NCBI RefSeq assembly: GCF_003268475.1
Contig: NZ_MCIF01000002.1
Span: forward strand, 2,381,581-2,445,580
From: Thermogemmatispora tikiterensis
GTDB lineage: Bacteria > Chloroflexota > Ktedonobacteria > Ktedonobacterales > Ktedonobacteraceae
DNA: 64,000 bases
Reading direction: 5' to 3'
The notes beneath the pieces are model-generated. The model did not search any database, was not told the origin of the DNA, and worked only from the letters and a program-made list of their open reading frames with translations. Below, in pieces: positions 9,312-18,943 of the stretch (positions within the stretch are counted from its first letter, which is position 1; each line of letters starts with the position of its first letter). The translations under genes were made by a program, and so were the position numbers.

Positions 9312-9922
9312 TCTGCCTGACTCTTCTTGCCACGATGAGAATGGGCACGACCAGACCCGGGGCTACTGCCAGGAGCTGGTCACGGATGTATGCCTGTCGC
9401 CTGTTAGGTCTTTGCGCCCGGCAATGGCCGCTGCTGGCGCTGTCAAGCTCGAACGACAGGGGTAGCTGGCTGGGTGCCAGATCTCGGGGGAAGCAGTAGC
9501 GCAGCGACCATGCTCTGCACTCAGCGTCAACTGTGAAAGCCTGCAGTCTGCGCTGTGCACAACGTATAATATTGCCTGGACGATACAGGTTGTCTGCTAG
9601 TAAGAGCGGGAGGGAGCCAGGGCCAGCCTGGTGTTCTTCCCGCTGTTCTTCTGCTTTTCCTCGCTCGCCTGCTCATCCGCTCGCTATGAGCAAGCGCCGA
9701 TGGTCGAAGTGTCAGTCGGATCAGCTTTCAGAATAGAGAGACTCGCAGACTTCTGTCCCATCCCAGATGCTTGTGCAAGTGGGGAGGCTCGAGTGCGGCG
9801 TGAGGGGCAGGCGAGCGGGCACTTGCGCACGCTAGAAACCAGGAGTATCAATCATACCAGCGCTTGTCGACGCTGGTTCAGCGAGTCAGTCGTATCACAC
9901 GCACGCAAAGGAGGCGAGAATC
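9312..9922. other. Intergenic region cysS to penicillin acylase
   Basis: No gene is recognised in these 611 bases. GTATAAT at 9564-9570 could be a -10 box, without a clear -35. The Shine-Dalgarno AAAGGAGG for the next gene lies at the end. Confidence 0.4.
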
Positions 9923-12370
9923 ATGGCATCCTGGTGGCAAAAGACGCTGATGGCTGCTGCCGGTCTGGCGGGTGCAGTTGGCGGCGCCTACTATTTCTTT
10001 CTGCGTCGCCCCGTCCCCTCGCCCAAGGGCGTCCGGCGCCTGCCTGGTTTGCATGAGGAAGTCGAGGTCATTACCGACCGCTATGGCGTGCCCCATATCT
10101 ATGCCCGCAACGAGGATGATCTCTTCTTCGCTCAGGGCTACGTCCATGCCCAGCAGCGCCTCTGGCAGATGGATTTCAACCGCCGTCTGGGTTCAGGCCG
10201 GCTTTCGGAGGTGGTGGGAGAGGTAACACTGGAACTTGATCGTTTCTGCCGGCGCCTGGGCCTGCATCGCGCTGCGGCCAGCGATGTGGCCCGCCTCTCG
10301 GCTCATCATCGTCGCATCCTGGAAACCTATGCCGCTGGCGTTAATGCCTTTATCGAGAATCATACGCTCCCGGTGGAGTTCACGCTCTTGCGCTATCGGC
10401 CCGACCCCTGGCAGCCCGCCGATAGTCTGCTCTGGGCGAAGATGATGGGCTGGAACCTAAGCGGCAACTGGGAGAGCGAGCTGATTCGGGCACGCATCGT
10501 AGCCCGTGCTGGAGCGGAGCGGGCGGCAAAACTGGAGGCCGGCTATGATCCTGGGCATCCTCTGATTATCCCGCCCGGCGCCGAGTACGGCGGGGTCAAT
10601 CCGGGTCTGCTGGAGCCATATGAGCAGGTGAAGCAGCTGAGCGGCTTCGGCCCACTGGGGGCCAGCAATAACTGGGTGGTGGATGGCAGCAAGACGGTGA
10701 CCGGCGCGCCCATTCTCTGCAATGATCCGCACCTGGCGCAGGGTGCTCCTTCGATCTGGTTCGAGTGCCACCTGGCAGCCGGCGACATCGATGTGGTCGG
10801 GGCTTCGTTCCCGGGCACGCCCGGCATTGTCATCGGCCACAATCGCCATATTGCCTGGGGCCTGACGAACGCCATTTCCGATGTCCAGGATCTCTACATC
10901 GAGAAGTTTGATCCGCAGCATCCATACCGCTATGAGTTCCGGGGCCAGTGGGAGGAAGCTCAGGTGATCCGTGAGGAGATCCGCGTGAAGGGACGGAAGG
11001 AGCCGGTTGTCGAAGAGGTGGTGGTGACGCGTCACGGGCCTATTCTGACGACCTTGTCCACCGGGCAGGGACGAGCCAGCGAGGGAGACGGCGCCACGCC
11101 CTCAGAGGTGCCGCTGGCTCTGCGCTGGACTGGCTTCGAGTCTTGTCGCATTATTGCGGCAGTGGAGAAGTTAAACCGCGCAACGTGCTGGGAGGAGTTC
11201 CTGGAGGCGATGCGCGATTGGGATGTGCCGCCACAGAATGTGGTCTACGCGGATCGCGAGGGCAATATTGGCTACATTATGGCGGGCCTGATTCCTGTCC
11301 GTAACCATCGTCAGACGCTCCTGCCTTCGCCAGGCTGGACCGGTGAATATGAGTGGACGGGCTTCATCCCCTTTGAGGAGCTGCCACGCCTCTTTAATCC
11401 TCCTGAGCATCTGATTGTGACCGCCAATAACCGGGTGGTCAAGGACGACTATCCTTACTACATCACTCACGAGTGGCTCAATGGCTATCGGGCGCAGCGC
11501 ATCCGCGACCTGCTGCAGAGCAAGGAACGCCTGTCGCTGGCTGATATGGCCCGCATCCAATCGGATCAGTATGCGCAGCCGGCACGTGAGATTGTGCCTC
11601 ATGTGCTGGAGACGGTCAGCCCGGCGAATGCCCTGGAGGAGACCGCTCTCCAGACGCTGCGCGACTGGGATTATGTGCTCTCTCCCGAGAGCACGGGAGC
11701 GGCGATCTATGAAACATTCTTGCAGAAGCTGGAGCGTATTGTCTTCGCTGCGGTCATTGGCGACGATGAGCAGCTGCTCTATCAGTACCTGGGGGTCGGT
11801 TCAACGCTGCTGGCGATTCTCAATGGCTATGCCAGCCGCAGCAAGCCGCTGCTGATTCGCCTGCTCAAGGAGCGTGACGATAGCTGGTTTGCGGAGTCGG
11901 CTATTCCCAATGGGCCGCGCTCCTGGCATGCGGCTCTCTCGGCAGCCTGGTCGGCGGCGATCGCCGAGCTGCTGGAGAAGCTGGGGCCGGATGTGGCACG
12001 CTGGCAGTATGGGGCAATCCACCGCCTGACCTATCAGCATCCGCTGGGGAACGTGAAGCCCCTCGATAAGCTATTCAACCGCGGCCCCTATCCAGCAGGC
12101 GGCGATATCGATACGGTCTTTATGGGCGCGGTAGTGCCCAATCAGCCGGAGCAGGTGGTAATTGTGCCTTCATATCGCCAGATTGTGAATCTGGCCGATC
12201 TGAATGCCTCGCTTTCGGGCCATGCGCCCGGCCAGTCGGGCCATCCCGGCAGCCGTCACTACGGTGATTTTGTGCGCCCCTGGCTGCGCACAGAGCATCA
12301 TCCGATGCTCTTCGAGCGCCAGGCGATCGAGGCCAACATGGAGGGACGCCTGCTCTTGCAGCCGCGCTAG
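9923..12370 (+). CDS. Penicillin acylase family (Ntn-hydrolase) protein
   Basis: An 815-aa precursor of the S45 peptidase family, which cleaves amide bonds in beta-lactams, acyl-homoserine lactones or other N-acylated compounds after self-processing into two chains. The N-terminus has a membrane anchor or uncleaved signal (hydrophobic residues ~8-26, then RRP). The alpha chain starts with ITDRYGVPHIYA, typical of the family. The autocatalytic Ser nucleophile is in GASNNWVV near residue 248, followed by the conserved NDPHL. The C-terminal part keeps NGPRSWHAAL and SGHAPGQSGHPGSRHYGD. Substrate cannot be read from sequence. AAAGGAGG precedes the ATG at good spacing. Confidence 0.92.
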   Translation: MASWWQKTLMAAAGLAGAVGGAYYFFLRRPVPSPKGVRRLPGLHEEVEVITDRYGVPHIYARNEDDLFFAQGYVHAQQRLWQMDFNRRLGSGRLSEVVGEVTLELDRFCRRLGLHRAAASDVARLSAHHRRILETYAAGVNAFIENHTLPVEFTLLRYRPDPWQPADSLLWAKMMGWNLSGNWESELIRARIVARAGAERAAKLEAGYDPGHPLIIPPGAEYGGVNPGLLEPYEQVKQLSGFGPLGASNNWVVDGSKTVTGAPILCNDPHLAQGAPSIWFECHLAAGDIDVVGASFPGTPGIVIGHNRHIAWGLTNAISDVQDLYIEKFDPQHPYRYEFRGQWEEAQVIREEIRVKGRKEPVVEEVVVTRHGPILTTLSTGQGRASEGDGATPSEVPLALRWTGFESCRIIAAVEKLNRATCWEEFLEAMRDWDVPPQNVVYADREGNIGYIMAGLIPVRNHRQTLLPSPGWTGEYEWTGFIPFEELPRLFNPPEHLIVTANNRVVKDDYPYYITHEWLNGYRAQRIRDLLQSKERLSLADMARIQSDQYAQPAREIVPHVLETVSPANALEETALQTLRDWDYVLSPESTGAAIYETFLQKLERIVFAAVIGDDEQLLYQYLGVGSTLLAILNGYASRSKPLLIRLLKERDDSWFAESAIPNGPRSWHAALSAAWSAAIAELLEKLGPDVARWQYGAIHRLTYQHPLGNVKPLDKLFNRGPYPAGGDIDTVFMGAVVPNQPEQVVIVPSYRQIVNLADLNASLSGHAPGQSGHPGSRHYGDFVRPWLRTEHHPMLFERQAIEANMEGRLLLQPR

Positions 12371-12427
12371 CCTCCTCTCTGCTCTGGAACACGAAGCAGC
12401 CCGCCAGGTCCAAGATACCGTTACTGC

Positions 12428-12469
12428 AGAGGACAGGCAACAGATGATCCCCGCTGGTGTCTGTCCTCT
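12428..12469 (+). terminator. Probable terminator after the penicillin acylase gene
   Basis: AGAGGACAG (12428-12436) pairs exactly with CTGTCCTCT (12461-12469), followed by TCCTTCTCC. The loop is large (24 bases), so confidence is moderate. Confidence 0.45.
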
Positions 12470-13000
12470 TCCTTCTCCGTGCGCCGGTTCTCCGCGGAGC
12501 TGCCCTGTGGCCGGCCCACGCACGAGGTCACCTCCGGTTCCCCGCTGCTTGGACTGCTGCGCGCCGCCGAGGAGGACCTCCTGCCTCCTTCCCTGCAGCA
12601 GCTCCTCGCCCGCTTTGGCCTCTCCTATGCCACTGTGCGCCCCTCCCTCTCTGAGGAATGTTTTTCGATCTAATATCAGCAAAGTTCCTCTTATGCAGAC
12701 AAAGGGAAAGAGTAGTCAGTCTCCAGGGTGACTGGCAGCTCTTCCTCTCTGTCTGGAAAGCCTCAGGACCAGGTCACGAGGAAACGGCAGCCAGCGCTTC
12801 ACCAGCCCTCAGCCCGCTTGATCCCGAGCAACTGCACCGCGACAAGCCCTTCTCCGCAGAAACTCTTGCAAACAACCTCGCAACCGGTCTACACTGCCTA
12901 ACTGACAGTATTCGCCGCAGGCTTAGCCGAGAGGGTCTCTCAAGCGGCGGATCAGATGCTCTCTTCTCTTTCTAATTTCAGACGTATTGAGGCTGCTGGC
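12470..13000. other. Intergenic region, nothing recognised
   Basis: No gene, repeat or clear promoter was recognised. Short open frames here lack ribosome-binding sites and have the composition of non-coding G+C-rich DNA. Confidence 0.35.
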
Positions 13001-13849
13001 ATGGAACACGAGGAAAAAAGAAGGCTGATCGCCTTCGGCTGGTATGGGGGAAAATTCAACCATCTCAACTGGCTCTTACCGCTGCTGCCCAGGACTACAC
13101 ACTACTGTGAACCCTTCGGCGGCTCTGCTGCCGTACTGCTCAACCGCGAGCCTTCACCGGTAGAAACCTACAACGATCTCGACAGCGAGGTTGTTAACTT
13201 CTTCCGCATCTTGCGCGAGCAGAGAGAGGCCCTGATCGAAGCCATCGGCCTGACGCCCTTCTCACGCGAGGAATTCGAGCGCGCCTGCAGTGAATCGCCG
13301 GAAGGCATCTCAGATCTGGAACGGGCCCGACGCTTCTTCATCCGCGCCAGGCAAGTTCGTACTGGACTGGCGCAGTCCGCCAGTGTCGGACGCTGGGCGC
13401 ACTGCATCCTGACCAGCCGCGCCGGAATGGCAGGAGCCGTTTCGCGCTGGCTGGGCAGCGTTGAAGGGCTGGCCGAAATTGCTCAGCGTTTACTGCGAGT
13501 GCAAATCGAACATGCCCCAGCCATTGAGGTGATCCAGCGCTACGATAGCCAGGAAACTCTGTTCTATTGTGATCCTCCTTACCCACACGACGCTCGCGGG
13601 GATGCCAATGCCTACGCCCATGAAATGATCAACGATGATCATCGCCGTCTGGCAGAGGTGCTGCACAGCGTCAAAGGAAAGGTGGCCCTCTCCGGCTACC
13701 ACTGCAGGCTGCTTGATCATCTGTATCGCGATTGGAGCTGCATAGAGGCGCCAGTAAAGCTCTGCCATTCGAAGAAGACTCCCAGGCAAGAAGTATTGTG
13801 GGTGAATTACGACGTCTTGAAAGCAGCAGCCTGGAAGGGTGTAATGTAG
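13001..13849 (+). CDS. D12-class DNA adenine N6-methyltransferase
   Basis: A Dam-like SAM-dependent methylase. The SAM-binding motif FGWYGGKFNHLNWLLPLLP lies near residue 13, HYCEPFGGSAAVLLNREPS follows, and the catalytic DPPY motif is in YCDPPYPHDARGD near residue 189. At 282 aa it is normal for the family. No restriction endonuclease lies beside it, so an orphan (housekeeping, regulatory or phage-derived) methylase is likely. ATG 13001 has GAGG at 8 bases and sits close before the SAM motif. An earlier in-frame ATG at 12956 lacks a good site. Confidence 0.9.
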   Translation: MEHEEKRRLIAFGWYGGKFNHLNWLLPLLPRTTHYCEPFGGSAAVLLNREPSPVETYNDLDSEVVNFFRILREQREALIEAIGLTPFSREEFERACSESPEGISDLERARRFFIRARQVRTGLAQSASVGRWAHCILTSRAGMAGAVSRWLGSVEGLAEIAQRLLRVQIEHAPAIEVIQRYDSQETLFYCDPPYPHDARGDANAYAHEMINDDHRRLAEVLHSVKGKVALSGYHCRLLDHLYRDWSCIEAPVKLCHSKKTPRQEVLWVNYDVLKAAAWKGVM

Positions 13850-13916
13850 CAGCAGAGCCGACAGCGACGAGGGGGACTGAGTCAGGCGGCAGAACTATGG
13901 CCCAAATAATCAATCA

Positions 13917-13955
13917 AGCCGGTATCCCCGCCTCAAAGAGCAAGAGATACCGGCT
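13917..13955. terminator. Hairpin between convergent genes, probable bidirectional terminator
   Basis: AGCCGGTATC (13917-13926) and GATACCGGCT (13946-13955) are exact inverted repeats with a 19-base loop. They lie between the plus-strand methylase and the minus-strand ABC operon. Tails are A- or T-rich on both sides but without long U-runs. Confidence 0.5.
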
Positions 13956-14052
13956 CAAAACCTGCCATCAGCAACCTGCTCACCCGCCGATGCAGGCAGC
14001 ATGAGCGGCGCCCGCCAGGGCAGCGCACTGGGCAGTTACACCGCCCTTGACC

Positions 14053-14961
14053 CTAATCCTGCTTATTGAAAGCCAGCGCGCCCCAGACGATAAAGATCAA
14101 CCCCAGTATGGCCACAATCAGCAGCTCCACCGATGTCGAGAGCGTTGTATCAAAAACCTTGACCCCCAGACCTAAGGCATCCAGCACAAACTGGGGCAGA
14201 TTGAGAGCCCGCAGTACCGCCTGCCGCAGCGGGTCCACTCCATAGGTCACCGGGTTAATCTTCGTCAGGAAGGCCAGCCAGCCGGGCAGATTGCGCAACG
14301 GGAAGAGCGCCCCGCTCAGGAAGAACATCGGCATCAGGAAGAACTGCATGATCATCTGGAAGCCTTCCATCGACTTCATGCGCGAGGCAATGACAATACC
14401 CAGCGACGTCAGAGAGAAGGCCAACAGCAGCATCTCCAGCATCAGCTTGACCACCAGGCCGACGCTCAGATTGACCCCCACCAGCGGCGCAAAGATCAGC
14501 ATGATCGTCCCCTGCAACATGGCGATCGTGCTGCCCCCCAAAGCCTTCCCCAAGACCAGCGAGGTGCGCGAGATCGGCGCCACCAGCATCTCACGCAAAA
14601 ACCCGAACTCGCGGTCCCAGACGATCGAAATCGCCGAGAAGATCGAGGTAAAGAGCACAGTCATGCTCAAGACGCCCGGGAAGAGAAAGGTTCGGAAATC
14701 CAGGGTTGGCGTCCCCGGCGGTAGATTGGCCTGACTCCCAACCACATTCAGGCTGCTGGAGAGACCGGAGCCAAAAATGAAGAGGAACATCAACGGCTGG
14801 GCCAGCGAGGTGATGATCCGTATCCAGTCACGCACAAAGCGCAAGACCTCGCGGTACCAGATGATCACAATCGTATTGAGGTTGCGCCGAAACGGCCCGT
14901 TGATCGGCGTCAGGCTCTGCTCCATCCGCACCGGTTGCGGCGTCACTACAGTTGTCGCCAT
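14053..14961 (-). CDS. ABC-2 type transporter permease
   Basis: A 302-aa integral membrane protein with about six hydrophobic segments and the ABC-2 pattern (WYREVLRFVRDWIRIITSLA..., TFLFPGVLSMTVLFTSIF, REMLVAPISRTSLVLGKALGG, FFLMPMFFLSGALFPLRNLP, NPVTYGVDPLRQAV). This is the DrrB/NodJ-like permease half of an exporter. It starts 6 bases after the ATPase gene stops and is the last gene of a marR-ATPase-permease operon. Substrate is unknown; drugs or lipids are usual for this type. Confidence 0.92.
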   Translation of the reverse strand: MATTVVTPQPVRMEQSLTPINGPFRRNLNTIVIIWYREVLRFVRDWIRIITSLAQPLMFLFIFGSGLSSSLNVVGSQANLPPGTPTLDFRTFLFPGVLSMTVLFTSIFSAISIVWDREFGFLREMLVAPISRTSLVLGKALGGSTIAMLQGTIMLIFAPLVGVNLSVGLVVKLMLEMLLLAFSLTSLGIVIASRMKSMEGFQMIMQFFLMPMFFLSGALFPLRNLPGWLAFLTKINPVTYGVDPLRQAVLRALNLPQFVLDALGLGVKVFDTTLSTSVELLIVAILGLIFIVWGALAFNKQD

Positions 14962-14967
14962 AATCTT

Positions 14968-16065
14968 TTACCTCCTTCCCCAGCGGCGTGAGCGCATGAA
15001 GCCGCGCATCAGCTCTCGGGCATCAGCCTCTTCATCACGGATTTCACGCCCGGTAAGCTTGATGAAGACATCGTCCAGCGTCGGGCGCCGCACGCTGATC
15101 GAGGCGATGCGCGCCGTCACCTTTTCAACGATACGCGGGACCAGCTCTTCGCCACCCGCAATCTCAAAGACCAGCTCCCCCTTGTTCTCTCGCGGCTCAA
15201 CCCCAAAATGCTCCTTGATCTGCTGCGCTGCTACAGCGTTATCGCTGGTCCTGAGACGAATAACATCGCCTCCTACCATGTCCTTGAGCCGACTCGGCGT
15301 GTCCAGAGCCACGATCTTGCCATGATCAATAATGGCAATTCGATCACAATATTCGGCTTCATCCATATAGTGCGTGGTCAAAAACATCGTAATCTGCTTT
15401 TGCTGACGCAGATTCAGAATATATGACCAGAGATGCAGTCGTGTTTGAGGATCAAGGCCGATAGTTGGCTCATCTAGGAAAAGAACACGTGGATAGTGCA
15501 AAAGGCCGCGAGCGATCTCTAGACGGCGCTTCATGCCCCCCGAGAAAGTGCGTACCAGCTGGTCACGCCGGTCGTAGAGATCGACCATCTTGAGTAACTC
15601 CTCGCGACGCTGCTTGCTGACCGCCGCCGGCAAGCCATAGACAGTGGCATGAAAGCGCAGGTTCTCGTCCGCGGTCAGGCGATCGTCAAGGCTCGGGTCT
15701 TGGAAGATGAGACCGATTGATTCGCGCACTTTGTTGCGCTGTGTCACAAGGTCATAGCCAGCAATGCGCGCCCGCCCAGCGGTGGGACGCAGCAGCGTAC
15801 AGAGCATGTTGATGGTAGTCGATTTGCCGGCTCCATTGGGACCGAGGAAGCCGAAGATCTCCCCCGGATAGACTTCGAATGAGATACCTTTGACCGCCTC
15901 TAGCTTGCCATAGTGGCGGGTCAAGCCCTCAACTTCGATGATGGGCGCCCCCGCGGGCCGCACTCCCTCGCTCGCTACCGCCATCCGCAGATCCGCCGGC
16001 GACTGAATCTGTCCGTTGAGCTGTTCTCCTTGCAGTGTCTGCTCTTCAGCAGCCATGTCTGCCAT
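14968..16065 (-). CDS. ABC transporter ATP-binding protein (DrrA type)
   Basis: A 365-aa ATPase with Walker A GPNGAGKSTT, signature FSGGMKRRLEIARGL, Walker B VLFLDEPTIGLD and the H-loop TTHYMDEAEYCDRI. The C-terminal extension (VRRPTLDDVFIKLTGREIRDEE) is typical of daunorubicin-resistance-type exporters. The N-terminal ~40 residues before IEVEGLTRHYG are variable. The start overlaps the 3' end of marR by 20 bases, suggesting coupled translation, and the permease follows directly. Confidence 0.95.
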   Translation of the reverse strand: MADMAAEEQTLQGEQLNGQIQSPADLRMAVASEGVRPAGAPIIEVEGLTRHYGKLEAVKGISFEVYPGEIFGFLGPNGAGKSTTINMLCTLLRPTAGRARIAGYDLVTQRNKVRESIGLIFQDPSLDDRLTADENLRFHATVYGLPAAVSKQRREELLKMVDLYDRRDQLVRTFSGGMKRRLEIARGLLHYPRVLFLDEPTIGLDPQTRLHLWSYILNLRQQKQITMFLTTHYMDEAEYCDRIAIIDHGKIVALDTPSRLKDMVGGDVIRLRTSDNAVAAQQIKEHFGVEPRENKGELVFEIAGGEELVPRIVEKVTARIASISVRRPTLDDVFIKLTGREIRDEEADARELMRGFMRSRRWGRR

Positions 16066-16570
16066 GTAACTCTCCTTCTCTCTCAGCTCTCTCAGCTATC
16101 ACAGCGGCCAATTCTTCTAGCCCACGAAGAAGGGAAAACCGTCCCTCTTCGCTCATGAGGCTAAAGACCGTCTTGAGCTGCTCTTTCATCTGCTGTGCCA
16201 TGTGCTGGCGCAATTCTCGCCCAGTATCGGTGAATTCAACAAAAACCTGGCGACGGTCTTGATGATCCCGCCTCCTCATCACCAGCCCCCGCCGTTCCAG
16301 GCTGTCAACCGCCCGCACCACCGTTGCAGGATCAAGGTCAAGACGGCTGGCCAGCAGGCCGATGGTATACGGCTCCCCCCCCTCTTGCAGCGCCCTCTGC
16401 AGCAAGCCCAGAACCATGAACTGGGTCGTACTCACCATCGTTCCATGCTGATGGGCACGCTTGAAACTCGCCCCCATCGCCCTCTGAACCTGACTGAAGA
16501 GGGATGCAAAGCGCTCCGCTTGCTCCTCCAGGTCGCGCACCTGCCTTTCACCATCGGTCTCTCTTTCCAT
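16046..16570 (-). CDS. MarR family transcriptional regulator
   Basis: A 174-aa winged-helix repressor. It has the MarR core TQFMVLGLLQRALQEGGEPYTIGLLASRLDLDPATVVRAVDSLERRGLVMRR with the wing motif RRDHQDRRQVFVEFTDTGREL. It leads an operon with the two ABC exporter genes and most likely represses it until a ligand (perhaps the exported compound) binds. The ATG at 16570 was chosen. The only upstream extension would need a TTG codon inside the predicted operator region. Confidence 0.92.
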   Translation of the reverse strand: MERETDGERQVRDLEEQAERFASLFSQVQRAMGASFKRAHQHGTMVSTTQFMVLGLLQRALQEGGEPYTIGLLASRLDLDPATVVRAVDSLERRGLVMRRRDHQDRRQVFVEFTDTGRELRQHMAQQMKEQLKTVFSLMSEEGRFSLLRGLEELAAVIAERAEREGELHGRHGC

Positions 16571-16629
16571 GACCCATGCTTCTTTCCTTTCTCCCTGCCT
16601 TGCTCTGTCGCGTTGATTGTTGCCACCAA

Positions 16630-16670
16630 TTACTGGTAGTAACAATCATTGATATGATCAAAGAATAGCA
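16630..16670 (-). promoter_or_regulatory. Promoter and twin palindromic operators of the marR-ABC operon
   Basis: On the minus strand TGCTATTCT (16670 down to 16662) is an extended -10. Just downstream lie two palindromes, ATCAT-tgat-ATGAT (16645-16658) and TTACT-ggt-AGTAA (16630-16642). Their position over and after the start point fits autorepression by the MarR protein. This is inference from position and symmetry. Confidence 0.5.
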
Positions 16671-17020
16671 CGACTTCGTCCCTCTGTCAAGTCCCTCGTA
16701 CCAGTACGATATATCGCGTTGCTCTCAACACAGGGACAGCCTCCCTGAGCCCCAGGTCGCCCCTCACGAGGCCAGAGTCAGAGGCCGCTCCGGGCAAGAG
16801 GCAAGAACTCGTTTTCACCTGCTGCTCCGTCGGAATACAGCGTGGGAGAGTGTCCAGGTCAAAAAACGGGGTTCAGACAGGAAAAAAGAGAGGACCACGA
16901 CGGCAGCGCCGCCGCGGGGAGATCAGGACAAGAGATGTCAGCAGGTTGAACCAGGTCAGTCAAGGCAGGAAGGAACACCAGGACTGGAACGATGCCCGCC
17001 TGCTCGTGGAGATGAGCGTC
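16671..17020. other. Intergenic region, nothing recognised
   Basis: About 350 bases between the marR promoter and the end of the TatA-like gene. No gene, repeat or promoter could be supported. Confidence 0.35.
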
Positions 17021-17347
17021 TCAGGCACTGGCGGCGCTATCGCGTACCACCCGCTCGTTCGTTTCGCTCGCATGACTTTGAGCTGTTCCCTCACTCGTGC
17101 GCTTCTCCTTCTGCTCCTTCAACAAGAGGCTGGCAGCTTCCCGTGTATTGAGCGGCAGACGAGGGATATTCTCAGAGATCTGCGATAGCTCTTCAACCTG
17201 CAGCTCTTCTTTGATCTTGTCTTTCACTACGCGGGCCTGGCCAACTCCTCTGCCCAGGTTGCGCGCTACCGATTGGAGCGCCCGCGGTCCAAAGAGCGCT
17301 AGCCCGAAGAGGAGAATGATTAACAGGTCAACTGGATGAAAGCCCAT
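17021..17347 (-). CDS. TatA/TatB-like twin-arginine translocase subunit
   Basis: A 108-aa protein with one N-terminal membrane helix (VDLLIILLFGLALFGPRAL) followed by an amphipathic, basic helix (QSVARNLGRGVGQARVVKDKIKEEL) and a hydrophilic tail. This is the TatA/B architecture, with the FG hinge and Pro after the helix. It would take part in export of folded proteins. No tatC is nearby. TatA and TatB cannot be separated at this length, and the tail is longer than in minimal TatA. Confidence 0.85.
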   Translation of the reverse strand: MGFHPVDLLIILLFGLALFGPRALQSVARNLGRGVGQARVVKDKIKEELQVEELSQISENIPRLPLNTREAASLLLKEQKEKRTSEGTAQSHASETNERVVRDSAASA

Positions 17348-17951
17348 AGGGGCCGCCTTTCCTGTTCGCTCTCCAGCTTTTTGGGTGGCGATGAGTGCTC
17401 TCTCGACTCTTCGCTAAGAGTATGATACCACATGGTTGTTGCTCTGACGAGATCTCTCTGGTGCCAGTCTGGGAAAGCCTGCTTGCCGCAGAAGCCGGCT
17501 GCCTCTCTCAGGTCGAAGCCAGCGCCAGCCGGCCATGTGATCGCCCTCTATAGCGAACCCTCCTGATGCCACCAGCTGCTTGCTCCGTCGCCGCCTGCCT
17601 CCTTTCCTGACTCAGGCTGCCTGGCTCACACGGATTCTTTACGACTGACCGGGACAGGAGAGCGAAAAATTCAGGAACGAAAAAGTTATCGTTAGGAGTT
17701 TATTATAATGGAGAGAGTGCCGAGGTTGACCGTCCGGCTCTCACTCATAGCATGGTTCATCCTATCTCTCAGCATATCTTCGCGCCTCTCAGCCTCGCCT
17801 CGTAAGAGGGGGCAATCGCAACCCACCACGAGGAATGAGAAGACGAGGAAGCTGAAGACCAGGGCTATGGCTGTGAGCACAGAGACCAACGCGGTCAACG
17901 CAGGAGATCCAGGCCCGGAGCTTTCCCCCACACACCCCCACTCCGAGCCTG

Positions 17952-18002
17952 CCGATTGCTGTTTTTCGGTTCCTGCTACAGCAATCGGTCTCCTTCTTTT
18001 TT
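17952..18002 (+). terminator. Rho-independent terminator in a gene-free region
   Basis: CCGATTGCTGT (17952-17962) pairs exactly with ACAGCAATCGG (17978-17988). TCTCCTTCTTTTTT follows to 18002, so stem and U-run are both present. No plus-strand gene upstream explains it. Confidence 0.65.
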
Positions 18003-18210
18003 GGCAGGCCAATCAGCCACCTTGGCCCCACCACCTTCTCAACTCTCTCCTAAACTACTGGCTGATTTACCTCCGTGCCCTCCCATATGGCCAGATCGGG
18101 GGAGAAACAGGCCTATCACTACTGCCTATTCCCTGGCCTGTGCTATCATCTAAACCGAATATAGAAATGCAGAAATAAAAAGGAGAGCAGCGACGCGACC
18201 TTTGCCGCGC

Positions 18211-18234
18211 GAGCAAGCGAGCAAGCGAGCAAGC
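18211..18234. repeat. Three tandem copies of GAGCAAGC
   Basis: GAGCAAGC is repeated exactly three times, followed by the related GAGTGAGG that supplies the ribosome-binding site of the next gene. It lies just before the start codon. Copy number may vary by replication slippage. Confidence 0.8.
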
Positions 18235-18247
18235 GAGTGAGGAAATC

Positions 18248-18943
18248 ATGCAGCCCAGAGAGAGCTTTCCGCAGAGTGGAACCCATCTCCGTAGAATCGT
18301 TGTCAGTGCCCTGGTTCTTTTTGCCCTGGCCGGTATCATGAGCGGCTTCGCCTTCGGCGCCGCTGTGCACCACCGATCCGGCGCCAGCCAGCCGACTCCC
18401 TCGCCGACGGTGCCTACTATCGCTCAACACACCACCACACCGACGCCCACTCCCTCGCCGGTTCCCATTCTGCTCGGTATTCCCCGTTTTGCCGCCGGAC
18501 CGACCTTTAGCGAAGTTGCTGACGGCCAAACCAGCTACACCGTTACCGTGCAGGCCATTGATAAGCAAGGACAGGCGATCAACCGCAGTGGAGTGACCTG
18601 CAAGCTCTGGCTGGTGCACCGCGTCCCTGATGGGGCTCTCTTACAGCTGCCCGACATCGGCAAGCGTATGGATCTGGCCAGCATCCAGCAACCCATTCCA
18701 GGCCAGGTCAAAGACAAGCCCTATGACGAGGTAGCAGGATTGCAATTCTCTGCTGGCACGCCGCAAACCCAGCCCTGCGACTCCCAGGGGCGAGCCACCT
18801 GGACTTACACCATCTCCCCTGGCGTGCAGCCGGGTAAGTACGATCTCGTCCTGCTCACCGACTGGCAGGGCATCCACTACAACTGGAGCTGGGCCCACAT
18901 TGTCATCACCAAAACCCCAGGGCAGGGACCAGGAAACGACTAG
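18248..18943 (+). CDS. Membrane-anchored or secreted protein with Thr/Pro linker
   Basis: 231 aa, no family recognised. A membrane segment at about residues 18-40 (VVSALVLFALAGIMSGFAFGAAV) is followed by a Thr/Pro/Ser linker (TPTPTPSPVPI) and an extracellular domain of about 160 residues. That domain looks beta-rich and contains two Cys (in VTCKLW and QPCDSQGRA) that could form a disulfide. The pattern (anchor, PT linker, beta domain) is common for surface proteins of this lineage. GAGG lies 6 bases before the ATG. Confidence 0.8.
   Translation: MQPRESFPQSGTHLRRIVVSALVLFALAGIMSGFAFGAAVHHRSGASQPTPSPTVPTIAQHTTTPTPTPSPVPILLGIPRFAAGPTFSEVADGQTSYTVTVQAIDKQGQAINRSGVTCKLWLVHRVPDGALLQLPDIGKRMDLASIQQPIPGQVKDKPYDEVAGLQFSAGTPQTQPCDSQGRATWTYTISPGVQPGKYDLVLLTDWQGIHYNWSWAHIVITKTPGQGPGND

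Larger units (their letters stand above)
17348..18247. other. Long intergenic region with terminator and promoter-like sites
   Basis: No gene is convincing in these 900 bases. A TATAAT box lies at 17704-17709 (no -35 seen), a strong plus-strand terminator ends near 18002, and an extended -10 TGCTATCAT at 18141-18149 probably serves the downstream gene. The first two could delimit a small RNA of about 290 bases. Confidence 0.4.

Noticed and set aside
17692..18178. Overlapping frames of 106 aa (minus, with one hydrophobic stretch) and 156 aa (plus)
   Set aside because: The minus frame needs a TTG start. The plus frame has an unnatural composition and contains a strong terminator in its middle.
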